A stretch of 64,000 bases of DNA from Rhizophagus irregularis (taxonomy: Eukaryota; Glomeromycota; Glomeromycetes; Glomerales; Glomeraceae), in contig NC_089444.1 in the NCBI RefSeq assembly GCF_026210795.1, positions 1,664,501 to 1,728,500 on the forward strand, written 5' to 3'. The notes beneath the pieces are model-generated. The model was not told the DNA's origin, did not search any database, and was given only the letters and a program-made list of their open reading frames with translations. Positions 23,922 through 34,708 of the stretch are shown here, one piece after another. Both the position numbers and the translations under genes were made by a program. How positions within the stretch are numbered: the stretch's first letter is position 1; every line of letters begins with the position of its first letter.

Positions 23922-23936
23922 ATAATCACCAAATAT

Positions 23937-24368
23937 TGGTTACTACAAAAGTATATCACTTAAGGATTACAACTGTACTATCGGTGGTGGGTAATCGCGG
24001 GCTGTAGTGGCCTTTGAGTGAAACCTGTTACCTAATATGGTGGTATGGAAGGGGTCTAGATATTTGAAGGTTATCTGACGAAAGTCCTCCGTGACAGTAG
24101 TAGTGGTGAGAGGTTTATAATAGTAACCATTACAGTATCATGCAATGGATTTAAGGACGAGTAGGGTGGTGTTCAGCAGATTTGAAGGCCTTCAGGTTCC
24201 TGGGATATGTCCTTGCGTTTCGGTTGTGGTGTTGAATTGTCTTGTTAAAGGCGGCGGGAATGGTTACATCATGCCCAGTGAGGATGATGCAATGAACGAC
24301 CTACCTCCATGCCTTCAGTAGAGAGTGCGGAAAGTAGTGGTCACTAAAGCATACAATACACTTGTAAA
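23937..24368 (+). mobile_element. SINE-like unit 3, 5'-truncated
   Basis: Starts at TGGTTACTACAAAAGTATA, matching unit 1 from about 23130, and runs collinearly to CACTTGTAAA. The tRNA-like head is missing. Truncation at the 5' side and junction copies on both sides support retroposition. Confidence 0.7.
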
Positions 24369-24383
24369 ATAATCGCTAAATAT

Positions 24384-25623
24384 AAAGGGTTGATCGCGCT
24401 TTCACGGTAGGTGAAGCTGAGAGGCATTAAGCCTGAGTATGGTGAGGTCGCAGGTTCAATTCCGCCGATCATGGAAATTAAACGAATTTTACTGCGGACG
24501 CTACCACCAATAGCGTGAAGGTATAGGGATTAGTTGGATTGGATTGCATCTTGGTGTATTAGTATGTACGGTTAGGCCGCATATTTCAACAAAGAGCCTT
24601 GATGTCCTTTCCACGTTCCCTAAGTGGTCATTGGTATATTCAGAGTCCTGTTTTTGAGGTCACTGCATAGTATACCTTAGAGGTGGTGTTCTGTCCTGGT
24701 AGTCACTCTACGATACTACTGGGGGTACAGTTCGCTGTGCTAGATGTAAGGTTGCTTGCCGAAACCTTCTTAATAACTGCCGAAACTTATATGGAAAATG
24801 CCGAAACTATATTAAATTATATTAAAAATCCTGCCGAAACTTTACCGAAATGCCGAAACCCCCATTTGCCGAAACTGCCAAAACCCTGCCGAAACTATAG
24901 TAAACATATAGTAAAATCTTGCCGAAATTTATCGCAGGATTTTGGAAAGGTTTTGGCAAGCAACCTTAGCTAGATGGTTCCATAGATGGTAAAATCATGG
25001 GTGCAATGTCTTAATGATAGTTGACTTCTTAATAGATCTTGGAGCCAACCATAATGTTCAATGAACAGAACAGATAGGCTTGGTGATTGGGTTCGATTCC
25101 CTTCTCTGATGGGTCCTGGTTGGTGATTCTGATGGTTGATACCCACCATAGTGGGATGATCCTGGGTAACATCTACAAGCTTACTGTCCAGGTGGTCACT
25201 ACAAAAGTATACCACTTGGGGATTACAACTGTACTATCGGTGGTGAGTAATCGCAGGCTGTAGTGGCCTTTGAGTGAGACCTGATACCTAATATGGTGGT
25301 ATAGAAGGGTCTAGATGTTTGAAGGTTATCTGATAAAAGTCCTCTGTGACAGTAATAGTGGTGAGGAGTTTATAATAGTAACCATTACAGTATCATGCAA
25401 CGGATTAAAGGACGAGTAGGGTGGTGTTCAGCAGATTCGAAGACCTTCGGGTCCCTGGGATATGTCCTTGCGTTTCAGTTGTGGTGTTGAATTGTCCCTG
25501 TTAAAGGCGGCGGGGATGGTTATATCATGGCCTAAAGGATGATGCAATGAACGACCTACCTTCATAACCTTCAGTAGAGGGTGCAGAAAGTAGTGGCCAC
25601 TAAACGTACAATACACTTGTAAA
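24384..25623 (+). mobile_element. SINE-like unit 4, full length with tRNA-like head
   Basis: The head (about 24387-24475) reads GGGTTGATCGCGC then GGTCGCAGGTTCAATTCC and CGCCGATCA. It has a good B box, and TGATCG pairs with CGATCA as in a tRNA acceptor stem. The body matches unit 1, with a 222-bp MITE inserted at 24747-24968. It is considered a tRNA-derived retroposon rather than a tRNA gene because the head continues into the repeated body. Confidence 0.7.
24747..24968. mobile_element. 222-bp hAT-type MITE
   Basis: Ends are TAAGGTTGCTTGCC and GGCAAGCAACCTTA, part of a 22-bp inverted repeat with one mismatch. An 8-bp duplication GCTAGATG flanks it (24739-24746, 24969-24976). Unit 1 has the empty site. 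The interior is full of CCGAAACT repeats. A related copy is at 30870-31118. Confidence 0.85.
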
Positions 25624-25679
25624 ATAATCACCAAATATGGACTGTCCTAAATGTGTGACTATAAAGAGAGTTGACTGTA

Positions 25680-27220
25680 TTTAACTAATATTTAATATTA
25701 TTTTAGTAGTGATAAAATTTGTAATATTGAAATCATATTTGTATAATAACTATACATTATATTTTAGGTAGATTTGTATCAATAAATTACAAAATTTTAA
25801 ATCACTAAAATGTAAAGCCATTTTTTCAGCAGAAGTTGCTGAAAGAAAAACTTTAGTTTTTCTTACTTGAGTGATTGTAAAGTGCTTTTATTATTTTTTT
25901 GGACTTCTCAGTCATTCTTTCAAAATTTGAATGAACCTTTAACTTGAAGTTTTAGTGGACTATAGAGTGGTTTTCATCAAAGATAATTTTACTTTTGCGA
26001 AGCTTTTCTTCCCACCAGGTTTTTAAAAGTTGTAATAGTTATATACTGGGTAGTTGGATTTTGAATTCTGCATTAGTATGAAGTTTTTCCATTAATTTCT
26101 TTATTTTTGAAAGTATTGCAAAAGTTTTTTTCTGAAGTACAACTTGAAGTAGAGGTAGCTACTTAGAAAATAGGCTTTTTTTTTTATCAGTTAATATTTA
26201 AGGTATTTGAAGTGGTAGTCAAAGGCTTAGTATTTATTACCTTTTTTACTCAGTTTTTTCTTTAAAGGTTTTCTAAAGTTATGACTTTCTTTTTTGTTCT
26301 TTAGTTTTTTTTTTTCCTAGAATTTCAGCATCTTTACTTTTGGTTTTCTTTTAAGAGGACTGGGATACTGAAATGTTAATCATCTGGGCTGGAAAGGAAT
26401 TATTAAAATTGAAAATATTAGATTGCTTAAAAGTGTATTTAGTTGAATCTGATATATCTATTTGAAATCAGATGGATTATCACAGCACTAATTAAAGATA
26501 TCAAAAGAACTCTATTTCCTTAAGCTTATAAGTTTCTATTTTAGAATATGCTAACTCTTATACAGTATTTGTTTTTGACCAAGCATATTTATTAGTAGAT
26601 AAGGCTTAAAATGAAAAGTGTTGAATATAACTATTTATATTCTATTTTGCTGATAGTAGATAAAGGAATCCTGCAGGAATCATATAGGGATTTGATTTTA
26701 TACATTACTTTTTTTATTTTTAATATTTTCATAATATAATATAGTCTATATTGGAGTTAGTTTTGTAGTTTGTTTAACTTAGACTATAGGATCTGATAAC
26801 TAAGAAAAAGTTATGTTTTATACTAAACTAGGATTCCGCTTATTTATAATAAAGGTCACTGTAAAAAATTGGCCCTTCACTAATAGTTTTTACCTTACTT
26901 TTTTCTTAAATTCTATTGATTAATTAGCTAAAAAGAAAAAAAATCATAATAATGTAACATAAAATTTCCTTTTATAGTAGGATCTCAAAGAATTTTATAT
27001 ATAGGCCTGGAGGTGACCTATTTTATAAGTAAGTGGGTCTTACTAAACTATACCTGTATAGCTATATATATAACTGCCTAACTGCATATACAGTACATAG
27101 GATTCTAATAAAATAGGATAACAAGTAGTTTATTTTGTATTAATTAGTTTTAGTAACTTGCTTATATACATTCTGTATATTTGTAATAACTTTAACTTAT
27201 TATTTCTTTTTCTATACAAA
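25680..27220. other. AT-rich non-coding stretch with one MITE-like copy
   Basis: No exon found. The part at about 26826-27045 belongs to the dispersed family also seen at 4047-4285 and 60655-60885. The remainder is T-rich sequence with no recognisable feature. Confidence 0.5.
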
Positions 27221-27435
27221 TACCGTAAAATCTTGAATTTAAGCACCTACTGAATTTAAGCATCTCTGTCACTTTTGCTGTAATGTCTGTATAAACTAAA
27301 ATCTAATACCTCTAAATTTAAGCACCCCCAAATATAAATTTTACGGTACAAAATTGCGTAATATGATATATCAAAATTTTATTTTTTTTTAATAATTTTT
27401 TTAAAAAATTATTTGGCATAGCAAAACTCCTTTAT

Positions 27436-27698
27436 TTTTTTTTATTTTTTTTTATTTTTATTTTTTTTATGTTTTAGGAGACATCAGCATAGCCGGCTCG
27501 CAAAGCTACGTGGAGGGAGCATTACAACACCAGTTGCAGTAATATACTCCTACCATTGAGCAACAGATAACCAACCAAGCTACTCTAATTATTTAGAAGT
27601 AATCGGATGTTCATCCCCCCTACCCCCTATATACCACACTGGGAAGACGACCCAAGTTTATACCCACACAAGGATGGGTCGTAGTGTAGCAGGGTTTC
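27436..27698 (-). mobile_element. SINE-like retroposon with A-rich tail and 16-bp target duplication
   Basis: AGCAAAACTCCTTTAT at 27420-27435 and AGCAAAACTCTTTTAT at 27699-27714 flank it. The left border is a T-rich tract, i.e. an A-rich tail on the minus strand. Read on the minus strand it contains TTGCTCAATGGTAGGAG, close to a tRNA A box; no clear B box was found. It is distinct from the SINE-like units at 22554-25623. Confidence 0.65.
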
Positions 27699-28245
27699 AG
27701 CAAAACTCTTTTATACACCAGCATTAATTGATAAAATTTTTTGCAAATAATAATAAAATAACTATATAAGCACAAAACATTTTTAATTTATTTCATCCTT
27801 TTTTAAGTTAAAAACATTTATTTCAGCCTTTTTTAAAGACACTTTTTTACAATTCCCCTTTAAGTTAATCTGAAAAAAATATTTTTCTTATTGTGGAATA
27901 CCTGACAACTTTAACGAACGGATTTAATTAATATTAAGGTAAATTAAAAAGGAAAAGGGTATAGATTAAGAAATGTAAATAAGAAATGTTCTAAGCTTTA
28001 ACATTTCTTTTCTTTTTTTTTAAGGACACCAGTGGCACCAACTTCTTGGAACTTAAATGGACTGAAAGGTAAATTAGATACTTGTTTTTTGTTTAATTTA
28101 AGTTTGAATTTTTTTTAATATTTTCTTTTGTATTAAGAACAGCTTTGGATTTTTCAAATTGAGTGTGATGAAATTATGCCGAACTATGACAATAAACTCA
28201 TTGACAATATCGAAATGAATGTAAGAAAATTTTTTATTTGGTTAT

Positions 28246-29639
28246 TTAATTGCAGACAATTTTAACATCATCACCTAACTCTTCTAAATTTTCTTTTTCA
28301 TACTCAGCGATTAATCTATCAATTTCTTCATAGACCATATTATCCTCTGACCCATCCAATAAATTTGAAATAGAACATTTTTTAAATGAATTAAAAATAA
28401 TTTGATCTGAAATGGCATTCCAAGATCGTTTGACCCATCCACATATTTCACTTATCCTTGCTTTTTTTAAGTTACCCTCTTCAGTTACATCTGAACCACC
28501 TTTACACATCCATTCGTGCCATTCTTTTCGTAAATTATCTTTAAAAGGTTTGTTTATTAATACGTCTAATGGTTAACATACACTAGTTAATTCTTCAGGA
28601 ATAATGGCTAATTGAAAATTATGTTGTTTAAATTTAACTTTAACACTTTCTTCTAAGTGACCACGAAAAGAATCATACAACATCACAGCAGGTTCTTTTG
28701 ACAAATTTTCAGACATCCGAATTTTAAATAAAAAATTAATATAATTCTTCATTAAGTCTGAAGTCATCCAACCTTTATCTTGAAACTAACAAATAACACC
28801 TTTTGGAATAACTTCACCTCTTGGAAGTTATTTACCTTTAAAAATATATATTAGTGGATATTTTGTTCCATCTATAAATAAATACAATGAACTTATTAAT
28901 TTGATATATAAAATAATTAAAGTAAATATAAAAAAATAAAAAAATAAAACTTCTTACCTGCAGAACAAGTTAGAACTATGGTAAAATGATTTTTATCATT
29001 TCCAGTAGTACGAATATGCACTGTTTTATCACCCTTATTATTAACAGTTATATTTCCTGCCATGTCAAATCACACAGGAGTTTCATCCATATTAAAAATA
29101 CTATTCAAATCAAAATTATATAGTGTTCTCAGTCTTATAATATATCGTCTAAATTCATTTAATTTTTCTTCTAAATCCTCAGGCAATTTTTGAGAAATTT
29201 TGGTTCTTTTCCTTAATGACAATCCAAATCGTTTCATAAAAAAATTAATCCAAGAAAGATTCCCTTGAAATTCGTACTCTCCCGCTGAATATATTGCTTG
29301 AATTGAAGATTCTTTAAGAATTTTACACATTTGTAATTTTATGGAGATATAATTAACAGCAAACCTTTTTTTTCGCTGTTCTATTATCCAACTGTATAAA
29401 ATCTTTTCTGCTTCAGGATAAAAGGCTTTTCTTCCTGGAGTTCCAGAACGTTTTTTCTTTTTATTTTCCTCTTCCTATTTAGAACTTTGTCTTATCCATC
29501 TTCCTACCATAGGTGCGTCTAAATTAAAATGCTTTGCTGCAGCATTTCTTCCATTTTCTTGGGTATACTTAACTACTATTAATTTTTCTTCAAGTGAATA
29601 TGATGTACGTTGTTTTACACCCACTTTTTTATGCGTCAT
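28246..29639 (-). pseudogene. Pogo/Tigger-like transposase relic (transposon A)
   Basis: Reads from MTHKKVGVKQRTSYSLEEK at 29639 with an N-terminal helix-turn-helix (AAAKHFNLDAPMVGRWI), a CENP-B-type DNA-binding region (around 29330-29170), then the DDE catalytic core with FNMDETPV near 29075-29098 and AVMLYDSFRGHLEE near 28650-28690. The C-terminal acidic part ends at 28246-28248. Nonsense codons in an otherwise open frame lie at 29475-29477 (TAG), just after DETPV (TGA), after IYIFKGK (TAA), before FQDKGW (TAG) and after LTSVC (TAA). A probable intron starts near 28960. Transposases of this group cut and paste the element at TA sites; this copy is dead. Confidence 0.85.
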
Positions 29640-30129
29640 TTCTACTAGAAATATTGTTAAAACACGTGAAGAATTTTTGAAAGAAATAAGGGTAAGATGT
29701 ACGTTGATACGTACGTTAATTAAAAAAATTAATAGTAAAATCAAAATTAAGCACCATTACCAATTTTGTCTATCACATGACTGCAAAAAGGGAGTGCTTA
29801 AATTCAAGATTTTACAGTACAGTTAGACTTCTATGTACCAATATTCTATATACACAGGCAATCTCGATAAATCAGATCCTTGATAAATCGGATTTGGCAC
29901 TATTTCAGATTTTTCTTCTGGAACCAAATCATCTATATTAAAACAGTCTTGATATATCAGACTTTATTAGTAAAATCTCAATATTTCATAAATCGGATTT
30001 TATTCTAGATCAACTATAGTTAAAAAATCTTGATATGATGTATTAATTTTTTCGGAGTCTGAAATAATTATGTCAATCATTTATTAATTAGGCAAACAAT
30101 TTTTCTCACTGTTTTTTTTTCAAACTATA

Positions 30130-31951
30130 CTTTAGCATAAGAGAAAACAAAGATACGAATAATAAAAAAAAGAAAACTTTAACATTAGCTCAAAAGAAAG
30201 AACTCTATGAAAAACGAAGAGATCAAAAACTTAGTGGTATTCAATTAGCAGCACAATATGGAATTTCCACTAGCACAGTTTCTGATATTTTAAAAAGATC
30301 AGAACATTGGCTTCCATTGATACCACTTTACCAAATGCAAATAATTTTCGTGAAAAATCTAGTGTTTATCCATAACTAGAAGAAGTAATGAGCATTTGGG
30401 TTGATCAACAAATTTCAAGAAATTTAACTATAAATGGGCCTATTATCCAACAAAAAGCAGTAGAGTGTGCTAACTTGCTTGATATCACTAACTTTTCAGC
30501 ATCTGCAGGATGGTTAAGCAACTTTAAACAGAGAAATAATTTGCATACATATAAAAAAAAAGGAGAAGCTGACAGTACTCATATTGATGAACTTCCACAA
30601 ATGAGAGCTGAATTACGAGAAATTCTTCAAGCATATGAATTGAAAGATATCTGAAACTGTGATGAAACTGCTCTTTTTGGCGTTTAGAACCATCCAAAAC
30701 AATAGCACACAATCCTGTACTTGGTAAAAAACGTCCTAAAAAACGTATTAGTATTTTGGCAACTTGTAATACTTTTTGTGATAAAAAATTGCCTTTAGTT
30801 TTTATTCATAAATATGAAACACTACGTGCATTAAAGGGAATTGAAAAAAGTGTTTGGTATTATTAGAATCCAGTTGCTTGCCGAAAGCCTAAAGCAGGGG
30901 TTTAGGCAAGATGGCATTTCGCCAAAAAGCGAAATTCTGCTGAAACTATATTAAAGTTATATTAAAAAACAGGTGAAATTTTGGAGAAAGGCGAAACTGC
31001 TGAAACTTATTATAAATGCCGAAACTGCCAAAACTCTGCCAAAACTATAATAAATCTATAGTAAAATTTTGACGAAACTAATCGTAGGATTTTGAAGAGG
31101 TTTAGACAAGCAACCTTAATTGGAACTCTAAAGCTTGGATATAAAGAAGTATTTTCAAACATTATCTTGAAAGATTAAATTCCAAAATGCTTAGAGAAAA
31201 TCGGCATATTATTTTACTAATAGATAATGCTAGATGTTATAAATCTGAGAATATCAATAGTCTTTCAAATGTTAAGGTTCATTTTTTACCACCAAATACA
31301 ACATCATTTCTTCAACCATTAGATCAAGGCATTATTTATAGTTTAAAAGCACAATATTGCAAATTGCTATGTCAAAATCGTATTCAAGCTTATGATTTTT
31401 ATGAAGAGAGAGACCCCATTCCACCCCCAATTGATATTTTTGATTCAATCAATTTAATTGCTGATGCCTGGAAAAAAGTATCTAAAAAAACAATTCTTAA
31501 CAGTTGGGCTAAAGCTGAAATCCTTCCCAATAATAATATGGGAGATTCTGAATGTTCAGACAATTCCAATTATGAAGAAGATAATATTGGACATGAATTA
31601 CAATCATTAATTGATGAGTTAGGATTTGTAAATCCTTTAGCTGTGAATGACTATATTAATATTGATAATAGAGTATCTGCTGAAGAGAAATTATCATTAC
31701 AAGAAATTGTTGACGTTATAAAGGGAACAAATGAAAGGGAAATTGAAGAGGAAGAGGAGCAAGATGAAATCTCTACAATAGTTGCGTTAAATAGCATTGA
31801 AAATGTAATTAAATATATTCAACAAAAAGATTTAGAAATTGGTAATTTAGAAATGAAAAATTTAATTAAATTGAAAAAAAGGATCTTTTTTGATAATATA
31901 AATGAAAAAAGGCAAAGTAAACTAAATGAATATTTTGATTTTAATGTATGA
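30130..31951 (+). pseudogene. Pogo/Jerky-like transposase relic (transposon B)
   Basis: The N-terminal helix-turn-helix reads LSGIQLAAQYGISTSTVSDI (about 30231-30290). The CENP-B-like domain follows (MSIWVDQQISRNLTINGP from 30388; ASAGWLSNFKQRN). The first catalytic Asp is in NCDETALF (about 30657-30680). After the MITE comes ILLIDNARCYKSENI (second Asp, about 31210-31255), then HFLPPNTTSFLQPLDQGI and a long acidic C-terminus ending at 31951. Breaks are a frameshift near 30310, TAA near 30370, TGA at 30652-30654, a one-base loss near 30680 and the 249-bp MITE. Domain order is that of pogo-family transposases. Confidence 0.85.
30870..31118. mobile_element. hAT-type MITE, second copy
   Basis: Same family as 24747-24968: the left end CCAGTTGCTTGCCGAAA has lost part of the terminal repeat, and the right end is GACAAGCAACCTTA. 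The interior carries the same GCCGAAACTGCCAAAACT-type repeats. Flanking ATTAGAAT and ATTGGAAC match at 6 of 8 bases, consistent with an aged 8-bp duplication. Confidence 0.75.
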
Positions 31952-32169
31952 TAAATAGTTCTTTTATAATAATAAAATTATATTCATTTTTTGAATAAAA
32001 TTTTGAAAATTTTGAACAAAAAATCACGTGATTTCTTGGTATTTCAGATTTTTCATATATTTTTATATAAATCCAGTTTGGCGAGATTTTTTTGATATAT
32101 CAGATGTCTTGATATATCGGATATTTTTATTGGAACCAACTGATCTGATTTATCAAGATTACCTGTGTA

Positions 32170-33516
32170 TTAATAATTGCTTATATTGATAAATTTTTTA
32201 GATTTCATTTCAAAAAAACTCGTTGTATTGATATTATATATAGTTTTATAATGTAATATGTACTGATACTTTTCTTTGCCCCTTTATAATTAATACATAG
32301 TAAAATATACATTACACTGGTATTAATTTCTATAAATTTGGCCGGAATTAACATTAACGCTATCACGTGCAACTGTGCAAGTGCATAACTCCTAAACTCG
32401 GGCCAGTTTGTATGTTAAAATTGTACATCCACTGTAAGTTAAGGACGCCCATAATTAGCATCCCGAAAATAAGCACCCCGGCCAGAATTATGAAAATTTT
32501 GGCCTACATTATGCTGTTCCCGGCCAGCATTACTGTCAAAAAGGATGCTTAATTTCGGACGTATACAGTATTTATTCGATATAATTATTAATTAAAAAGT
32601 ATTTTAGATAATGGTTATTTATAAATTCAAACTTAAAAAAAAAAGAGTTAGTATATAAAAGAAAAATTATTTTTGAAAATAGAAAAAACCTTTTTATTCA
32701 TACTTATTATTAATATTAATATTTAAAACTTTAAACATACAAAATTTTCAAAATAATTTAACTTCTAAGGCAAGGCATGTACTTTGCTAATCTTTTAGGT
32801 GGTTTATTTGAGTACGTGTAACACTAAGTTTTCCATTGGTCGTACAATCATGATTGCTAAAAGATTATTACATGAATTGGAAACATAATGCTTAATTTAT
32901 TAAAATAAACCATGTTTGAGAATCAACGAAGTAAAGGATCAATGAGTGCTGGATCATAATGACCAATCAAAAATGATAGATTTTCTATTATAGATGGTAA
33001 ATGTGCAATTTTAAGTTTCATCGTTTTGATGTACTAATAAATAAATATCATATAAATATTTGGGTTCCTTATTTTATAAAGGTATCATTCTATGATGATA
33101 ATCACTAGGACAAGCGTATATTTATAGATTTATAGACGAGTGTGACATATATTAATTAAAGATGAGCATATGATTGGACTATAAGAATGCAATGGACTAT
33201 TCTAAAAGCAAAGCCCAGTTTTAGTAGTACTATTAAAATTATCATATTTCCGACTTGGCAACAAGCCGCTTTGAAATTCTTTTGACCAAAACCTCTTCCA
33301 ATTAGTTAGGTTTGCATATATATATATATAATTTATTTATTTATCCAAGGTCATTATTTATTATTTTTTTTTATTTCTTGTTTTTTTTTAATTCTCTTAA
33401 AACCAGCTTATATAATTTCATGTTAAATCGTTTCTATAAAACAGAGACATTCTAGAATCTAGCTTTATATTTCTATAAACTATCTAATATCAATATTAAT
33501 AATACAATATTAGAAA
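32170..33516. other. Intergenic, with a partial MITE
   Basis: The segment at about 32340-32565 shares GCTATCACGTGCAA, GTGCATAACTCCTAAACTC and GCCAGTT with the MITE at 61233-61340. No gene seen. The last 100 bp before 33517 is the upstream region of the Bsd2/NDFIP-like gene. Confidence 0.5.
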
Positions 33517-34708
33517 ATGAGCAAATATTCGCGAGTAAGTTCATACCAATGAAGTTATTTAAACTTGATAAGACTCTAGTAATAAACTAAATATTTCAAT
33601 TAGGTTCCTAACTCTGAAGACGATGTTCAGGTCGTGGAGCTTCAGGTACCTCCTTCAACCGTTGAAGCTTCCACATCCCGTTCACCAAGTCCTATTCCCT
33701 CTACAAATAACAACGTTGATAGCGATGAAATAATAGAAACAGAGTCTACACCAATGGTAACTGAAAGTGTGGAGACCACATCAACGACTGATAATGATAA
33801 TCATTATGAAAATGATAATGGTGGAACCAGATTATCTATACTGAACAAAATAAAAAGAAAACCCAATGCTACCCAACAAGCTACTTTACCTGTAGTAACT
33901 GATGGCGTATTCTCTAACTTGTCCGCAAAACCTGATACAGAGGCAGATAAAGAAGATGAGAATCCACCAGTAAGTCAAGATCTGTCAGAATGCAATCATG
34001 TTTTCATTTACTGATATTCTTGATTTTTTTTTCAGCCATATGAGACAGCTGCAGCTGATGCAGCACCACCATACTGGGAAACAACTATCATTGCTCCAGG
34101 TTTAAGCGGGGATGAAATTCTTGTTGAAGGTTTACCCGTAGGAAACTTTTTCAGTTTTGTTTGGAATATGCTCGGTATGTGCATAATTTACAAAAAAAAA
34201 ATTAAATAAAATTTTTTAATTTAATTGACATTTTTTTATAGTTTCCATGAGCTTCCAATTTGTTGGATTCTTATTGACTTATCTTTTACATACCAATCAT
34301 GCCGCCAAGGTAACAAATTCTTATTTTTTATTCGAAGGATCTTATTTAATTCCATTATACTGATATTTTTATTATTCATCAGAATGGCTCCCGAGCTGGC
34401 TTGGGTATTACATTGGTGCAGTATGGTTTCTACCTTCGCGGTAGAGCATTACAAGATGATGATTATTATTATGATGAAAATATAAATGACAAAGAAGTGA
34501 TGGCTCGTAGCGCATGGTTAAGGTTTGTTTTTTATATATATTTAAATAACATTTACTTAATCTCCATGTTAATAACACATTTTTCATAATAATTAGTTAT
34601 ATTCTCATGTTTTTGGGCTGGTTCATTGTAATTCGGAGTGTATCAGACTTTATAAGAGTTAAGAGGATGGAAACCGTTATGCGTACCACACCCGAAGAGA
34701 ATGTATAA
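33517..34708 (+). CDS. Bsd2/NDFIP family adaptor for NEDD4-type ubiquitin ligases
   Basis: Six exons (33517-33534, 33604-33969, 34036-34174, 34242-34309, 34383-34522, 34597-34708) join in frame to 280 residues. The N-terminal third is S/T/E-rich and cytosolic. NPPPYETA and APPYWETT near residues 127-145 are PY-type motifs that bind WW domains of Rsp5/NEDD4 ligases; the PPPY is created across the exon 2/3 junction. Three membrane segments follow: around SFVWNMLVSMSFQFVGFLL, GLGITLVQYGFYL and YILMFLGWFIVI. The family (yeast Bsd2, animal NDFIP1/2) sits in Golgi/endosomal membranes and recruits the ligase to sort membrane proteins, including metal transporters. The HTNHAAK...GSRAGLGIT segment is characteristic. 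ATG at 33517 opens an 18-nt first exon. All introns have GT-AG ends. Confidence 0.88.

Larger units (their letters stand above)
5442..25638. repeat. Seven copies of a 15-bp insertion-site sequence at retroelement junctions
   Basis: ATAATCACCAAATAT occurs at 5442-5456, 18088-18102, 22539-22553, 23563-23577 (one mismatch), 23922-23936, 24369-24383 (two mismatches) and 25624-25638. Each copy sits exactly at a boundary: before LINE-1, between LINE-1 and LINE-2, between LINE-2 and the first SINE-like unit, between the SINE-like units, and after the last. The simplest reading is a target-site duplication renewed at each insertion into the same site. An alternative is a 3'-terminal sequence shared by the elements. 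Confidence 0.85.
4513..25677. mobile_element. Pogo/Tc1-like DNA element shell filled with nested insertions
   Basis: The left end at 4513 begins CAGTCAACTCCCTCTATAG and the reverse complement of the right end at 25677 begins CAGTCAACTCTCTTTATAG. Both are flanked by TA (4511-4512 and 25678-25679). This matches the terminal inverted repeat plus TA duplication of Tc1/mariner/pogo elements. Only about 1 kb of the element's own sequence remains visible (4513-5456 and 25639-25677); it carries hairpin repeats and several TATAGTCAC motifs but no transposase, so it was a non-autonomous element. Everything between is inserted retroelements. The pairing of such distant ends is inference, supported by end identity and TA flanks. 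Confidence 0.65.
27223..29817 (-). mobile_element. Pogo-type DNA transposon A, decayed
   Basis: Ends CCGTAAAATCTTGAATTTAA (left) and, reverse complemented, CTGTAAAATCTTGAATTTAA (right) are flanked by TA (27221-27222, 29818-29819). The transposase relic is on the minus strand. The left end also carries an inward-facing copy of the terminal sequence near 27310-27350 (TTTACGGTA), so 27221-27350 alone could be a short MITE. A retroposed SINE sits at 27436-27698. Confidence 0.8.
29853..32167 (+). mobile_element. Pogo-type DNA transposon B, decayed
   Basis: The left end CACAGGCAATCTCGATAAAT and the reverse-complemented right end CACAGGTAATCTTGATAAAT are flanked by TA (29851-29852, 32168-32169). 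It contains a transposase relic on the plus strand, broken by a hAT-type MITE. It lies 35 bp from transposon A. Confidence 0.85.

Noticed and set aside
24384-24475. A functional tRNA gene
   Set aside because: The B box and acceptor pairing are good, but the head runs straight into a repeated ~1-kb body and lacks a clear anticodon arm; better read as a tRNA-derived retroposon.
24683-24973. Open frame across the hAT-type MITE
   Set aside because: It spans the MITE border and reads only its CCGAAAC repeats.
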